Source of the DNA: an uncultured Clostridia bacterium
GTDB taxonomy: Bacteria > Bacillota > Clostridia > Oscillospirales > Acutalibacteraceae
DNA length: 64,000 bases
Direction: 5' to 3'
Assembly (NCBI GenBank): GCA_947581635.1
Contig: CANPVE010000008.1
Coordinates: 46,533 to 110,532, forward strand
This document shows positions 15,638 through 24,601 of this stretch, in pieces. The position numbers and the translations under genes are program-made. The notes below the pieces were generated by a model that worked only from the letters and a program-made list of their open reading frames with translations, was not told where the DNA came from and did no database searches. Within the stretch, counting starts at the first letter, position 1, and every line of letters starts with the position of its first letter.

Positions 15638-16534
15638 TTGGTTAAAATAATGAAGATTCAAGCTAATGCAAAGATAAATCTTACTCTCGACATTGTCGGC
15701 AGACGCCCTGACGGATATCACGATTTGGTGATGATAATGCAGTCGGTAGGGCTGCACGATAATGTTGAGGTCAATTTAAATGACAGCGGAAGGATTACGG
15801 TGAACAGTTCTTCGGCTGAGTTGAAGGACGATGAGAGCAATATCGCCTATAAAGCCGCGAAGGTATTTTTGGAATACAGCGGTATCAATGAGCGGGGAGT
15901 TGACATCGCGATAGAAAAAAATATTCCCATGGAGGCGGGTATGGCCGGCGGCAGCGCGGACGGAGCGGCAGTTATAGTGGCGCTCAACGAGCTTTGCAGC
16001 ACGGGGTATTCCCAACAGAAACTGTGGAATATCGGCGTGAACGTTGGGGCGGACGTGCCATTTTGCATTACGGGCGGCACCATGCTTGCGGAGGGAAAAG
16101 GCGAGATACTCAGTGTCCTGCCAAATCTCTCGGATTTTCCCGAGCCGCCTGTAATACTGCTGTGTAAGCCCGAGATTGGTGTTTCCACCGGTCGGGCCTA
16201 TTCGGCTGTGGACAGCTGCGAACTTTCTCCACAGGTTCGCCCAAATACAGAAGCGGTAAAGCGCGCCCTTGCCGGACAGAATATACAAGGAGTCGCGCAA
16301 AATCTTAAAAATGTATTTGATGAGATACTTCAAATAGACGAATGTAGGAAGATAAAGAGTACAATGCTTACATTCGGTGCGCTTGGGGCTTGCATGACGG
16401 GCAGCGGCACAACGGTATTCGGAATATTCGACAGCACCGAAAACGCCGAAGAATGTGCCGAGTTTTTGAAAAAGCATTATGTCAAAACCTACATCACAGG
16501 CGTGGAAAGCAAGGGTTGTTTGATTTCTGATTGA
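15638..16534 (+). CDS. ispE: 4-diphosphocytidyl-2-C-methyl-D-erythritol kinase
   Basis: About 298 residues, GHMP-kinase superfamily. Phosphorylates CDP-methylerythritol with ATP in the non-mevalonate isoprenoid pathway. Signatures: NAKINLTLDIVGRRPDGYHDL at the N-terminus, the ATP-binding loop IPMEAGMAGGSADGAAV (note Met in place of the usual Leu in AGLGGGS), and GACMTGSGTTVFG near the C-terminus. TTG 15638 is 3-5 bases from an AGAGGA site; ATG 15650 is the alternative but is 15 bases away. Seven bases after the aminotransferase gene, so probably one operon with lrp-like and aminotransferase genes. Confidence 0.95.
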   Translation: MVKIMKIQANAKINLTLDIVGRRPDGYHDLVMIMQSVGLHDNVEVNLNDSGRITVNSSSAELKDDESNIAYKAAKVFLEYSGINERGVDIAIEKNIPMEAGMAGGSADGAAVIVALNELCSTGYSQQKLWNIGVNVGADVPFCITGGTMLAEGKGEILSVLPNLSDFPEPPVILLCKPEIGVSTGRAYSAVDSCELSPQVRPNTEAVKRALAGQNIQGVAQNLKNVFDEILQIDECRKIKSTMLTFGALGACMTGSGTTVFGIFDSTENAEECAEFLKKHYVKTYITGVESKGCLISD

Positions 16535-16579
16535 TAATTAATAATTACAGGTTGAATTTTTGGCTCATGGGGTGAATTA

Positions 16580-19500
16580 ATGGGGGAAAGAAAATGGACG
16601 CAGCAACAGCAGGACGCGATTTACGCGCACGGAGGTACGCTTCTGGTATCGGCGGCGGCAGGATCGGGCAAGACGGCCGTTCTTGTGCAGAGGGTCATAG
16701 AAAAGCTGACGTCTGACGACCCTGAGATTCATTGTGATGCGGACAGACTGCTCATTGTCACATTTACCAGAGCCGCAGCCGCCGAGATGAAGGAGCGTAT
16801 TTCCGCCGAGTTGCAAAAACTGCTCGAAGCCGATCCGTGGGATTCACGGCTTCGCAGACAGGTGGTGCTGCTCAAGAAGGCTCAGATCAGCACCATACAT
16901 TCCTTTTGCAGCCAGCTTATACGCGACAATTTTTACAGGCTGGGCATATCGCCCGACTTTCGCATAGCCGATGCCGCCGAGTTAAAAATCATGCGCGAGG
17001 AATGTGTATCGGAAGTCCTTGAAAAGCACTATGCCTCCGGCGACCCGGTATTCTACGAGCTTGTCGAGCAGCTTATAGGCGACAAAAACGACGGCGATCT
17101 CTCAGAACTTATCAAGGAAATGGAAAATTATGTAAGCTCCTGTCCCTTTCCCGATGATTTTCTGTCGTGGCTGGAATCGGCCTATACCTCCGAAAATCCC
17201 GATAATACAATCTGGGCGCGGTCGACATTCGATTATGTGGGTCGGGCCGTAGATTACGCTTTGTTTTACAACCGGATGGCGTGCGATATCGCCGCGTCCG
17301 ACGAAAAGATGAATAAGGCATATCTTCCCTCATTCGAGCAAGACGCAATTATGCTTGAAGCAATTAAAACTGCCGTTGCACAAGGGGATTGGAACGCGCT
17401 GTATAGCGCGGCTTCAACTGCGGCAGCCGCCCCTTTGGGCAGAGCCTCCAAACTCCCACCCGAGGCCGGAATTGCCAAGGCGGCGCGCTCGGAGGTCAAG
17501 TCAGTTATGGAGAATATACGGGGAAGCGTCATATCCGACAGAGAGACTTTCAGGCGCGAGATAGAGTTCACAGGCAGAATGGTGCATAAATTGGCCCAAG
17601 TCCTGCGAGATTATATGCGTCTTCTGTCTGAGACAAAAGAGCGGCGTAAAATTGTGGATTTCGGAGATCTGGAGCATTTGTCCATTCGCCTTTTATTAGA
17701 GAAGAAGGAAAGGAGTTCCAATGGCGATGACATCTCAGGCTTTTCCACTGACAGGGACTACAGCGCAGATTACCGCAAGACTGATGTTGCCGTTGCGGTC
17801 ACTCGGCGGTACGATGAGATAATGCTTGACGAATACCAAGACACTAATTCCGTCCAAAGTTTGATATTTTCGTCTATTGCACGCAATATTGAGGGCGCAG
17901 ACATACGGGAACTTACCGACGGCTCCAATATGTTCATGGTTGGCGACATGAAACAGAGCATTTACCGATTCCGCAAGGCGGTTCCCGAACTGTTTATGGA
18001 TAAGTTCCGACGCTATACGCCTTATACGGCAGGATCGCCCGAATATCCTGCGTTAATTACGCTGGGCGCAAATTTCCGCAGCCGCCGCGAGGTTACCGAC
18101 TGCATAAATTTCATATTCCGCAGCATAATGTCTGAAGAAGTTGGCGGAGTTGTATATGACGCGTCGCAGGAATTGGCGGCGCGTGCGGTTTATCCTGAAG
18201 CCGCCAATATGACTGCCGAGCTGCATTTCCTGACGCGCCCTGTCGGACACCCACTGAGCACGGCACAGTACGAAGCGGAATACATCGCGGATATGATAAA
18301 ATCCATGCTCGACGGTGGATTTCAGGTGACGGATAAAGGAAGCGGTGAACTGCGCCCCGCAAAATATAGCGATTTCTGCATACTGCGTCGAAGTATGAGC
18401 GGAAACGGTGGATTTTACGCGGATTCATTGGAGGCGCGTGGAATTCCCGCTTGGGTATCTGATGACAGCGGACTGCTTCAAACCGACGAAGCCAATGTTA
18501 TATTGTCATTTATCCGCGTGATAAACAACCCATTGCTGGACATTCCGCTGATGTGCGTCATGATGTCTCCAATATACGCTTTCAGCCCTGATGAAATGGC
18601 TGAAATTCGGGCGAAAGAAAAATCCGCGCCTCTTTATGGAGCGGTCATGTCAATGGCGAGAGACGGCGACGCAAAATGCGCGGCGTTTTTGGACAGCGTG
18701 GATAAATTTCGACTGCTTTCTTCTACTGTATCAGCGGACAGGCTGATAGAGGAGATATATTATTCTACAGGTTATATGGCTGCGGTCAGTTCCATGCCAA
18801 ATGGGGACATACGCCTGGGCAGCTTGAGACTTTTGTGTGAATTTGCCGCGAGCTGCGAACGATCGGGTTCGTTCGGAACAAGCTCATTCATCGCCACCGT
18901 AGACAGAATGTTGGAACAGGGCGAGGATTTGCCCGGGGCATCGACCGTCACTCAGAATTCCGACGTGGTGCGTGTGATGACCATACACAAGTCAAAGGGG
19001 TTAGAATTCCCGATTTGCATAGTTGCAGGGTTGGGCTCGCAGTTCAACGAGGATTCCGATGTGGGCGGGGTTATGACACATACCGACCTCGGACTTGGAA
19101 TGAGAATGAAGGAGGACGGAATTTTTTACGACACACAGCTTCGGAGGGCGATAACCGACCGTTCATATGTGGAAAGTCTCAGCGAGGAGATGCGTGTGCT
19201 TTATGTTGCTTTGACCCGCGCGAGGGAAAAATTGATAACTGTAGCGACTCCGCGTTCGGTGTCTGCGTGTGTCAAGAGCGCATCAATGGCTGTTTGCGGT
19301 GGGAATATACCCCCATTTGCATTAGTGCAGAGCAACAGCTTTGCTACATGGCTGATGATGGCGGCAATACGCCACCCCGACGGCGGTGTGCTCAGGGATA
19401 TGCTGGATATACACATCGATACGTTCTCCGATGATTCTCACATAAAGGTAATTGTGTATGAAGGCGGGAATGAATTCCAACAGGCTGTGCAGGAAGAAAC

Positions 19501-20212
19501 CAAAGACAGTTCTGAAACAGACGGGCGACGTGTGCCTCCAAATGAAGAAATAATAGCGGCAATCGGACAACGGCTTGAATACAAATATCCTTATGATTCA
19601 CTCATAGGCGTACCTACCAAGGTGACGGCTTCGGAGCTTACCAAACAGGAACATTCCGGAGATTCGATAAATCTAGTGCGTCCTTCTTTCATGATGTCGG
19701 GTGGTCTCACGCCGACCGAGCGCGGCAGGGCGCTGCATAAATACATGGAATTTGCCAATTTCCGTGCAGCCGCCGAACACCCCGATAAAGAGCTGAAGCG
19801 TCTTGTTGAGTTTGGATTTCTCACCGAAACCGAGGCTGCGGTCGTGGATATGGATAAGGTGCGTATTTTTTTTGAGCAGATGCGGCCCATGCTGTCAAAT
19901 GCGCGTGAAATTTTGCGCGAACGTGAATTCTCGGTCATATTGGACAGCGAACAGGTAAAGTATGTCACCGAAGTTGATGTGCGAGGCGAGCCGATAGTGC
20001 TCGAGGGAGAGTGCGACTGCGTGCTCGTGTATGACGACGGCATTATAATTCTGGATTACAAGACAGACCGTATAAGCGACCCGAACAAGCTGACGGAACA
20101 TTACGGCACTCAGTTAAGGCTCTATCGTTACGCAATGGAGCGCGTGCTTGACAAGCCGGTCAAGGGTATTTATCTTTACTCGTTTTATATCGGAAAGCTG
20201 ATAGAAGTTTAA
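16580..20212 (+). CDS. addA: ATP-dependent helicase/nuclease subunit AddA
   Basis: 1210 residues, full length for AddA. UvrD-type helicase: Walker A AAAGSGKTAV (~24-33), FTRAAAAEMKERI, LDEYQDTNSVQ, GDMKQSIYRFR, TIHKSKGLEFPI, LYVALTRAREKL. The C-terminal RecB-like nuclease has GECDCV...ILDYKTDR (~1143-1161) and QLRLYRYAME. With AddB it resects double-strand breaks for recombination. Usually addB is immediately upstream; here the upstream gene is ispE and no addB is in the window. ATG 16580 follows GGGGTGA. The uracil-DNA glycosylase gene follows after 146 bases, making a small DNA-repair group. Confidence 0.96.
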   Translation: MGERKWTQQQQDAIYAHGGTLLVSAAAGSGKTAVLVQRVIEKLTSDDPEIHCDADRLLIVTFTRAAAAEMKERISAELQKLLEADPWDSRLRRQVVLLKKAQISTIHSFCSQLIRDNFYRLGISPDFRIADAAELKIMREECVSEVLEKHYASGDPVFYELVEQLIGDKNDGDLSELIKEMENYVSSCPFPDDFLSWLESAYTSENPDNTIWARSTFDYVGRAVDYALFYNRMACDIAASDEKMNKAYLPSFEQDAIMLEAIKTAVAQGDWNALYSAASTAAAAPLGRASKLPPEAGIAKAARSEVKSVMENIRGSVISDRETFRREIEFTGRMVHKLAQVLRDYMRLLSETKERRKIVDFGDLEHLSIRLLLEKKERSSNGDDISGFSTDRDYSADYRKTDVAVAVTRRYDEIMLDEYQDTNSVQSLIFSSIARNIEGADIRELTDGSNMFMVGDMKQSIYRFRKAVPELFMDKFRRYTPYTAGSPEYPALITLGANFRSRREVTDCINFIFRSIMSEEVGGVVYDASQELAARAVYPEAANMTAELHFLTRPVGHPLSTAQYEAEYIADMIKSMLDGGFQVTDKGSGELRPAKYSDFCILRRSMSGNGGFYADSLEARGIPAWVSDDSGLLQTDEANVILSFIRVINNPLLDIPLMCVMMSPIYAFSPDEMAEIRAKEKSAPLYGAVMSMARDGDAKCAAFLDSVDKFRLLSSTVSADRLIEEIYYSTGYMAAVSSMPNGDIRLGSLRLLCEFAASCERSGSFGTSSFIATVDRMLEQGEDLPGASTVTQNSDVVRVMTIHKSKGLEFPICIVAGLGSQFNEDSDVGGVMTHTDLGLGMRMKEDGIFYDTQLRRAITDRSYVESLSEEMRVLYVALTRAREKLITVATPRSVSACVKSASMAVCGGNIPPFALVQSNSFATWLMMAAIRHPDGGVLRDMLDIHIDTFSDDSHIKVIVYEGGNEFQQAVQEETKDSSETDGRRVPPNEEIIAAIGQRLEYKYPYDSLIGVPTKVTASELTKQEHSGDSINLVRPSFMMSGGLTPTERGRALHKYMEFANFRAAAEHPDKELKRLVEFGFLTETEAAVVDMDKVRIFFEQMRPMLSNAREILREREFSVILDSEQVKYVTEVDVRGEPIVLEGECDCVLVYDDGIIILDYKTDRISDPNKLTEHYGTQLRLYRYAMERVLDKPVKGIYLYSFYIGKLIEV

Positions 20213-20358
20213 TCTCTGCGACAATCCGTCTGTTTACATGGATCGCTGTGTTATTTTTTTGCTGCGGCGGTATGTCGAATACCGGTATTGACAGGTTGTG
20301 TGAAACTCTCTGATAATAAATATTTCGTACAATTCGGGAAAGGTTGTGTTTTAGACAG

Positions 20359-20937
20359 ATGTATGATAATTTTGACGCGCTCAGAGCCGAGTGTCTCAAC
20401 TGCCGCAAGTGCGGACTTTGTGAGACGCGGCACAATGTCGTATTCGGTGTGGGCAATCCAAATGCAAGAGTGATGTTTGTGGGGGAGGGGCCGGGAGAAA
20501 ATGAGGATCTTCAGGGAGAACCCTTCGTAGGACGAGCGGGAAAGCTGTTGGACATAATGCTTGACGCCGTGGACTTGTCGCGTGAGCGAAATATTTACAT
20601 AGCCAATATCGTCAAGTGCCGTCCGCCCAAGAACCGCGACCCGCTGCCCGACGAGCAGGAAGCCTGCATAGGCTGGCTGCGCAATCAATTTGCCATAATG
20701 CGTCCGAAAATAGTGGTGTGCCTTGGCAGAATAGCCGGAATGAAGATAATGGATCCGAATTTAAAGATAACCAGACAGCACGGGCAATTCGTGGAGAAAA
20801 AAGGTACGCTGATGATGGCTACGCTTCATCCCGCAGCTCTGCTCAGAAATCCGAGTCAAAAACCCGATTCTTTTAACGATTACCTTTTGCTTCGCGATAA
20901 AATTATGGAAGTGTGCCCTGAAACTTACGATATGTAA
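20359..20937 (+). CDS. Type-4 (family 4) uracil-DNA glycosylase, iron-sulfur
   Basis: 192 residues. Removes uracil from DNA as the first step of base excision repair. Motif 1 is GEGPGENEDLQGEPFVGRAG, motif 3 is HPAALLRNP, and the four cysteines expected to hold a 4Fe-4S cluster are Cys15, Cys18 (CRKCGLC) and the two in VKCRPPKNRDP and EACIGWL. ATG 20359 is chosen; the frame stays open to a TTG at 20344, but that codon abuts the AAAGG element. It follows addA on the same strand. Confidence 0.94.
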   Translation: MYDNFDALRAECLNCRKCGLCETRHNVVFGVGNPNARVMFVGEGPGENEDLQGEPFVGRAGKLLDIMLDAVDLSRERNIYIANIVKCRPPKNRDPLPDEQEACIGWLRNQFAIMRPKIVVCLGRIAGMKIMDPNLKITRQHGQFVEKKGTLMMATLHPAALLRNPSQKPDSFNDYLLLRDKIMEVCPETYDM

Positions 20938-20969
20938 TTTTTGTTATGAATTTCTGTAAATAAAATAAA

Positions 20970-21007
20970 AACAGCCTCAATGCAGCACAGTACAAATTGG
21001 GGCTGTT
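20970..21007 (-). terminator. Bidirectional terminator between the UDG and DHHW genes
   Basis: Stem AACAGCCTCAAT / ATTGGGGCTGTT (one G-T pair). The minus-strand side is followed by TTTTTATTTT, so it mainly ends the acylation operon; the plus-strand T-run is weaker. Confidence 0.75.
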
Positions 21008-21023
21008 GTTTATGTTGTTTACG

Positions 21024-22133
21024 TCACTTGATTGTAACACTGTTATTCAGCACCGATGTACTGTATAAAAATAACACGTCGGTATTGTTTGAACCGTCAA
21101 ATGAAATAAACCTGTCGAGCATTACCGGGGATATGTAACGTATATCCACTAAAGTTACCTTTGAGTAAGCCTCACAAAAAAGCGGGGCAATGGTGCTTCC
21201 AAAAGAATCACGAAAAACAATCAGTTCCTTATCTGTAGACGACTGTTGATTTTCTATTGTGAGCAATGATTTTGGGCCTGACAGGAACATTTCATACGGG
21301 TCGTTTCCCTGTGTTTTTGCCAAATCATACATGGGTATATAAGAACCCGACTCGAAGTCGTATACTTTACAGGCGTCTAATATGTCGTTCTCAAGATAGA
21401 ACATTTCATCAGCAGGCAACGGCAGTGCCGATTGACCGTAGTATACGCCGTAAAACGGGGTATCAACACGACTTGCAGTGTATTCAGCCGATAAATCTAT
21501 TCCCATTTCACTTGCTATGTACCCGGCAACGTCCAATATTTTCTCCTGACGCCAGTGCGTATCGGTGCGGTAATAATCCGACAACTCGAGAAGATGACTG
21601 ATATCAATGTACTTTGCAAAGTGCATTTTGTCCCTGAACGCAGAGAAAAGTTTATTGTAATCCATGGACGGATACGCACTGCCCCTCGCCATAAAGTAAT
21701 TCTTGTCGGGTATCACCGAGAGATATACGTTCATGCCCTTATCTGCAATATACCGATCGTATACGAATTTAAAACGACTTGCCGCATGTTCAACCGATGC
21801 GACGTCCATTTTTGGTTCTAGTTTTGAAGCGTATCCATCTCTTATGTACAAGCCGTTATTATCCTTTTGACCCAGCACGTAAAGCGCAGTAGCCGACTTT
21901 ACCTCACGGAATTTGTCGCGCATTGGGAACTGATCCAATGTGTACTTTTCAAAATCCGTCATAAATCGGCCCGATATCACTGATTCCTTGCTGACGGTGG
22001 GAAATTTGGCAAGCGGTCTGCGCTCACTCACGGATTCCGAATGGTCGGGCATCAGTATACTGCAAAATGAGAATCCAAAGAGAAACAACGCCGTCATAAT
22101 GACAAGTACTGTATTTTTCAGCTTTGTTGACAT
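21024..22133 (-). CDS. DHHW-family protein (AlgX/AlgJ-like), partner of MBOAT acyltransferase
   Basis: 369 residues. One N-terminal signal anchor (about 8-28), then an extracytoplasmic SGNH/AlgX-like domain. The family signature Asp-X-His-Trp is TDTHW (Asp191, His193, Trp194), and the serine block is FRDSFGSTIAPLF (~310-322). Such proteins take acyl groups passed by a membrane MBOAT protein and transfer them to an exopolysaccharide or wall polymer, as in alginate acetylation. Start ATG is 10 bases after the MBOAT stop, so it is the last gene of the minus-strand operon DUF4358-MBOAT-DHHW. The polymer acetylated here is unknown. Confidence 0.88.
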   Translation of the reverse strand: MSTKLKNTVLVIMTALFLFGFSFCSILMPDHSESVSERRPLAKFPTVSKESVISGRFMTDFEKYTLDQFPMRDKFREVKSATALYVLGQKDNNGLYIRDGYASKLEPKMDVASVEHAASRFKFVYDRYIADKGMNVYLSVIPDKNYFMARGSAYPSMDYNKLFSAFRDKMHFAKYIDISHLLELSDYYRTDTHWRQEKILDVAGYIASEMGIDLSAEYTASRVDTPFYGVYYGQSALPLPADEMFYLENDILDACKVYDFESGSYIPMYDLAKTQGNDPYEMFLSGPKSLLTIENQQSSTDKELIVFRDSFGSTIAPLFCEAYSKVTLVDIRYISPVMLDRFISFDGSNNTDVLFLYSTSVLNNSVTIK

Positions 22134-22143
22134 AACATCGCCC

Positions 22144-23544
22144 CTAAAATCTGAAGTACAAAAACGGATTGAATGAGCCGTCGATTAAAAACGCTGTGCA
22201 TACCGCCAAGAGCATTGTAACTGCAATTGGCTCGGCTATATTGGCAGCAATAACTCCCCACTTGTTTTTCTGTATCGTGTGGGCGAACCTTTTGGGAATA
22301 GGCGTGGCACATATCACGGCAATGATTAATGTGATTGCGTAACTTTTTAAATAATAGATACTTTCAAATGTGACGACAGGAATTCCCGAACTGCCAAACA
22401 TTGACATTATGCACGAGAACGCGTCCGAAATACTTGAAGCGTCAAAAATTACAAAACTGATCATTACCAGAAACAGCACATAAATATGACTTAACACCTT
22501 TGATTTTTTAAGCAGTGAAAGCAGCCAGAGCTTTTCAATAATGAGAAAAACCGCGAACATAATACCCCACAGGACAAAATTCCACGCCGCTCCATGCCAC
22601 AATCCCGTAGCCATCCAAACTATGAAGATATTAAGAAACCACCGTGGCTTTGATACTCTGTTTCCGCCCAGTGGAATATAGAGATAGTCTCGGAACCATG
22701 TTCCGAGAGAGATGTGCCATCTTCTCCAGAACTCGGTAATGCTTGTGGAGATATAAGGATAATCGAAATTTTCCGAAAAGTGAAATCCTAATATTCTTCC
22801 TAGACCTATAGCCATATCGCTGTAACCCGAGAAGTCAAAATATATGTGAAGCGTATACGCCGCCGAGTACACCCAAAAGAACAGTACTGATTTTTCGTCA
22901 GATGACTTGAAGATATCCACAAGTTCTCCGAGAATATTTGCAATCAAAATTTTCTTGGAAAGCCCGACGACGAATCTGCGTATGCCCAACGCAGCGTCAT
23001 CAATGCTGTGCGTTCTGTTGTCGAGCTGTTTCGCAATATCTGAATACCGAACGATAGGACCTGCTATCAATTGGGGAAACATGGATATGTATGCTGCCAG
23101 ATTTATGTAGTTTCTCTGAGCCGGAGCGTTTCCGCGATACACGTCTACCGTATAGCTCAATATCTGGAATGTGTAAAAACTTATTCCTATAGGCAAAGTT
23201 ATTCTCAGAAGTGGAACAGACAGCCCTGTAACGGCGTTAAAGCTCGAAATAAAAAAGTCCACATACTTACAATATCCCAGCAAAAGCAGGCTGAACAACA
23301 CGGAGGCGGTTAAAAACACTTTTGCCCGTTTCCTTTTTCGGTATTTTTCAATCAGAATACCGAAGATATATCCCTGTGTGATGGAAACAAGCATAAAAAT
23401 CAGATATTTCGGTTCGCCCCATGCATAGAAAAAAAGGCTGAACAGAAGCAAAGTACAGTTCTTGAAGCGTTTCGGAGATGCAAAATAAAAAATTATCAAT
23501 GCAGGTATGAAATAATACAAAAATGTTATACTTGAAAACAGCAT
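22144..23544 (-). CDS. MBOAT-family membrane O-acyltransferase (AlgI/DltB-like)
   Basis: 466 residues with about ten to twelve hydrophobic helices. MBOAT signatures: YISMFPQLIAGPIVRYSDI, FDFSGYSDMAIGLGRILGF, the conserved histidine block EFWRRWHISLGTWFRDYLYIP, and the catalytic-site histidine in GLWHGAAWNFVLWG. Family members move acetyl (or other acyl) groups across the membrane for O-acylation of surface polymers. ATG 23544 with a GGAG site. Central gene of the cassette; the DHHW protein downstream is the expected extracellular transferase. DltB is unlikely because dltA/C/D are absent. Confidence 0.94.
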   Translation of the reverse strand: MLFSSITFLYYFIPALIIFYFASPKRFKNCTLLLFSLFFYAWGEPKYLIFMLVSITQGYIFGILIEKYRKRKRAKVFLTASVLFSLLLLGYCKYVDFFISSFNAVTGLSVPLLRITLPIGISFYTFQILSYTVDVYRGNAPAQRNYINLAAYISMFPQLIAGPIVRYSDIAKQLDNRTHSIDDAALGIRRFVVGLSKKILIANILGELVDIFKSSDEKSVLFFWVYSAAYTLHIYFDFSGYSDMAIGLGRILGFHFSENFDYPYISTSITEFWRRWHISLGTWFRDYLYIPLGGNRVSKPRWFLNIFIVWMATGLWHGAAWNFVLWGIMFAVFLIIEKLWLLSLLKKSKVLSHIYVLFLVMISFVIFDASSISDAFSCIMSMFGSSGIPVVTFESIYYLKSYAITLIIAVICATPIPKRFAHTIQKNKWGVIAANIAEPIAVTMLLAVCTAFLIDGSFNPFLYFRF

Positions 23545-23690
23545 TCTTTATTCTGCTCCTGTCTATGGGAGTAAAGCGAATAATCAGACAAATTCGGCAC
23601 AACGGTGAGCGCATGGCTGCATCGTCGTCATCTGCCATGCCACGCGCTTACCGTAAATCACGTCCTGTTTGTCTGCACTCCTGTAAAAAG

Positions 23691-24269
23691 TCATTCTATT
23701 GGCGCGTCACAAACGATCTCCGATGATTCATAAGCGGCGGCGAGCTTTTCTTTGAATCCGTCAATGATTTCAGTCTCTCCGAAGGACGACACTACATTAT
23801 TGCCAACAGTTGCTATAACAAGTTTTTCGGGGAAACCGCATATCCATTGTCTTTGCATAATGTTATCCTTTATAGACGTGCATATGGCATCGACGTCACC
23901 TGCATCTTTTACATGAAACGCACCGCAGGTAAAGGTATTGGCGTTCATCATGTGTATGACGGATGCAGCCTGGTCAATCTTATCGATGTCCGCCGCAGGA
24001 AAGCCGAGTGTAGTATCGAGTGCGGCGGAATCCCCAATATCAAACTTGCCGGGTGTGTCTGTTGTGATGTTGTCTTCGGAAGTATCTCCGCCTATAACGG
24101 GGAATTTCTCCTCGTCTTTATAGCTGTCCCACACCTTATTTAAGACTTCAATGGCGCCTACGTCGGCGTATTCGTTTTTGCTCTCGCCTCCGCTTTTGTT
24201 GTCGTTTCCGCATGAGACAACGTAAAGCAAAAGTATTGCGGATAGCAGAATCGTCACAAGTTTTTTCAT
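23691..24269 (-). CDS. DUF4358-type lipoprotein, first gene of the acylation operon
   Basis: 192 residues. Lipoprotein signal: MKKLVTILLSAILLLYVVSC with the lipobox cysteine at residue 20, so it is anchored on the outer face of the membrane. A Gly/Ser/Asn linker (20-35) precedes a compact domain with GFPAADIDKIDQAASVIHMMN and VIATVGNNVVSSFGETEIIDGFKEKL, resembling DUF4358. Proteins of this type recur next to MBOAT/DHHW genes in Clostridia; function not known. It has its own near-consensus promoter and lies 146 bases upstream of the MBOAT gene on the same strand. Family name from memory. Confidence 0.78.
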   Translation of the reverse strand: MKKLVTILLSAILLLYVVSCGNDNKSGGESKNEYADVGAIEVLNKVWDSYKDEEKFPVIGGDTSEDNITTDTPGKFDIGDSAALDTTLGFPAADIDKIDQAASVIHMMNANTFTCGAFHVKDAGDVDAICTSIKDNIMQRQWICGFPEKLVIATVGNNVVSSFGETEIIDGFKEKLAAAYESSEIVCDAPIE

Positions 24270-24303
24270 GTTTTAAACCTCCGATTTGTTTTTACTATTA
24301 TTT

Positions 24304-24332
24304 ATTATAACATATAGTTTTGACATAATCAA
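24304..24332 (-). promoter_or_regulatory. Promoter of the DUF4358-MBOAT-DHHW operon
   Basis: Minus-strand TTGATT (24327-24332), 17-base spacer, TATAAT (24304-24309); the expected start lies about 30 bases before the lipoprotein ATG. Confidence 0.8.
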
Positions 24333-24601
24333 GTGAAGTTTTATAAATATTGCACCAAATTGCCGATTGAGCGTAATTTTGCGGAGTGCGTAAGGACGCA
24401 TTTGCACTGCGCCGATTATTTAAAAATCTAAAGTGAATGATATGGCGCACTCTATAACATATTTTATGTAAATATTGCACAAAAGCGGCGCTGCATTTAG
24501 TGCGAAATACCGAATTATAAAGTGGCGCTTCAAACTTTACAATTTCATCACTAAAATTTATCCTTCTTCGTTTATATTTAATTTGCAAGGAGGCAGAAAA
24601 T
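24333..24601. other. Divergent intergenic region between acylation operon and sigma-fusion gene
   Basis: No convincing gene. It holds the candidate plus-strand promoter TTCAAA (24529-24534), 17-base spacer, TAAAAT (24552-24557) for the fusion gene, and a small hairpin TGCGT-AAGG-ACGCA near 24385-24398. The motif AAATATTGCAC occurs twice (near 24342 and 24471). Confidence 0.45.

Noticed and set aside
21024..23544. Alginate biosynthesis or D-alanylation operon
   Set aside because: Only the acyl-transfer genes are present; alg polymerase genes and dltA/C/D are absent.
24298..24588. Minus-strand 96-codon frame between divergent genes
   Set aside because: It overlaps both predicted promoters, has a basic random-looking composition and no ribosome site.
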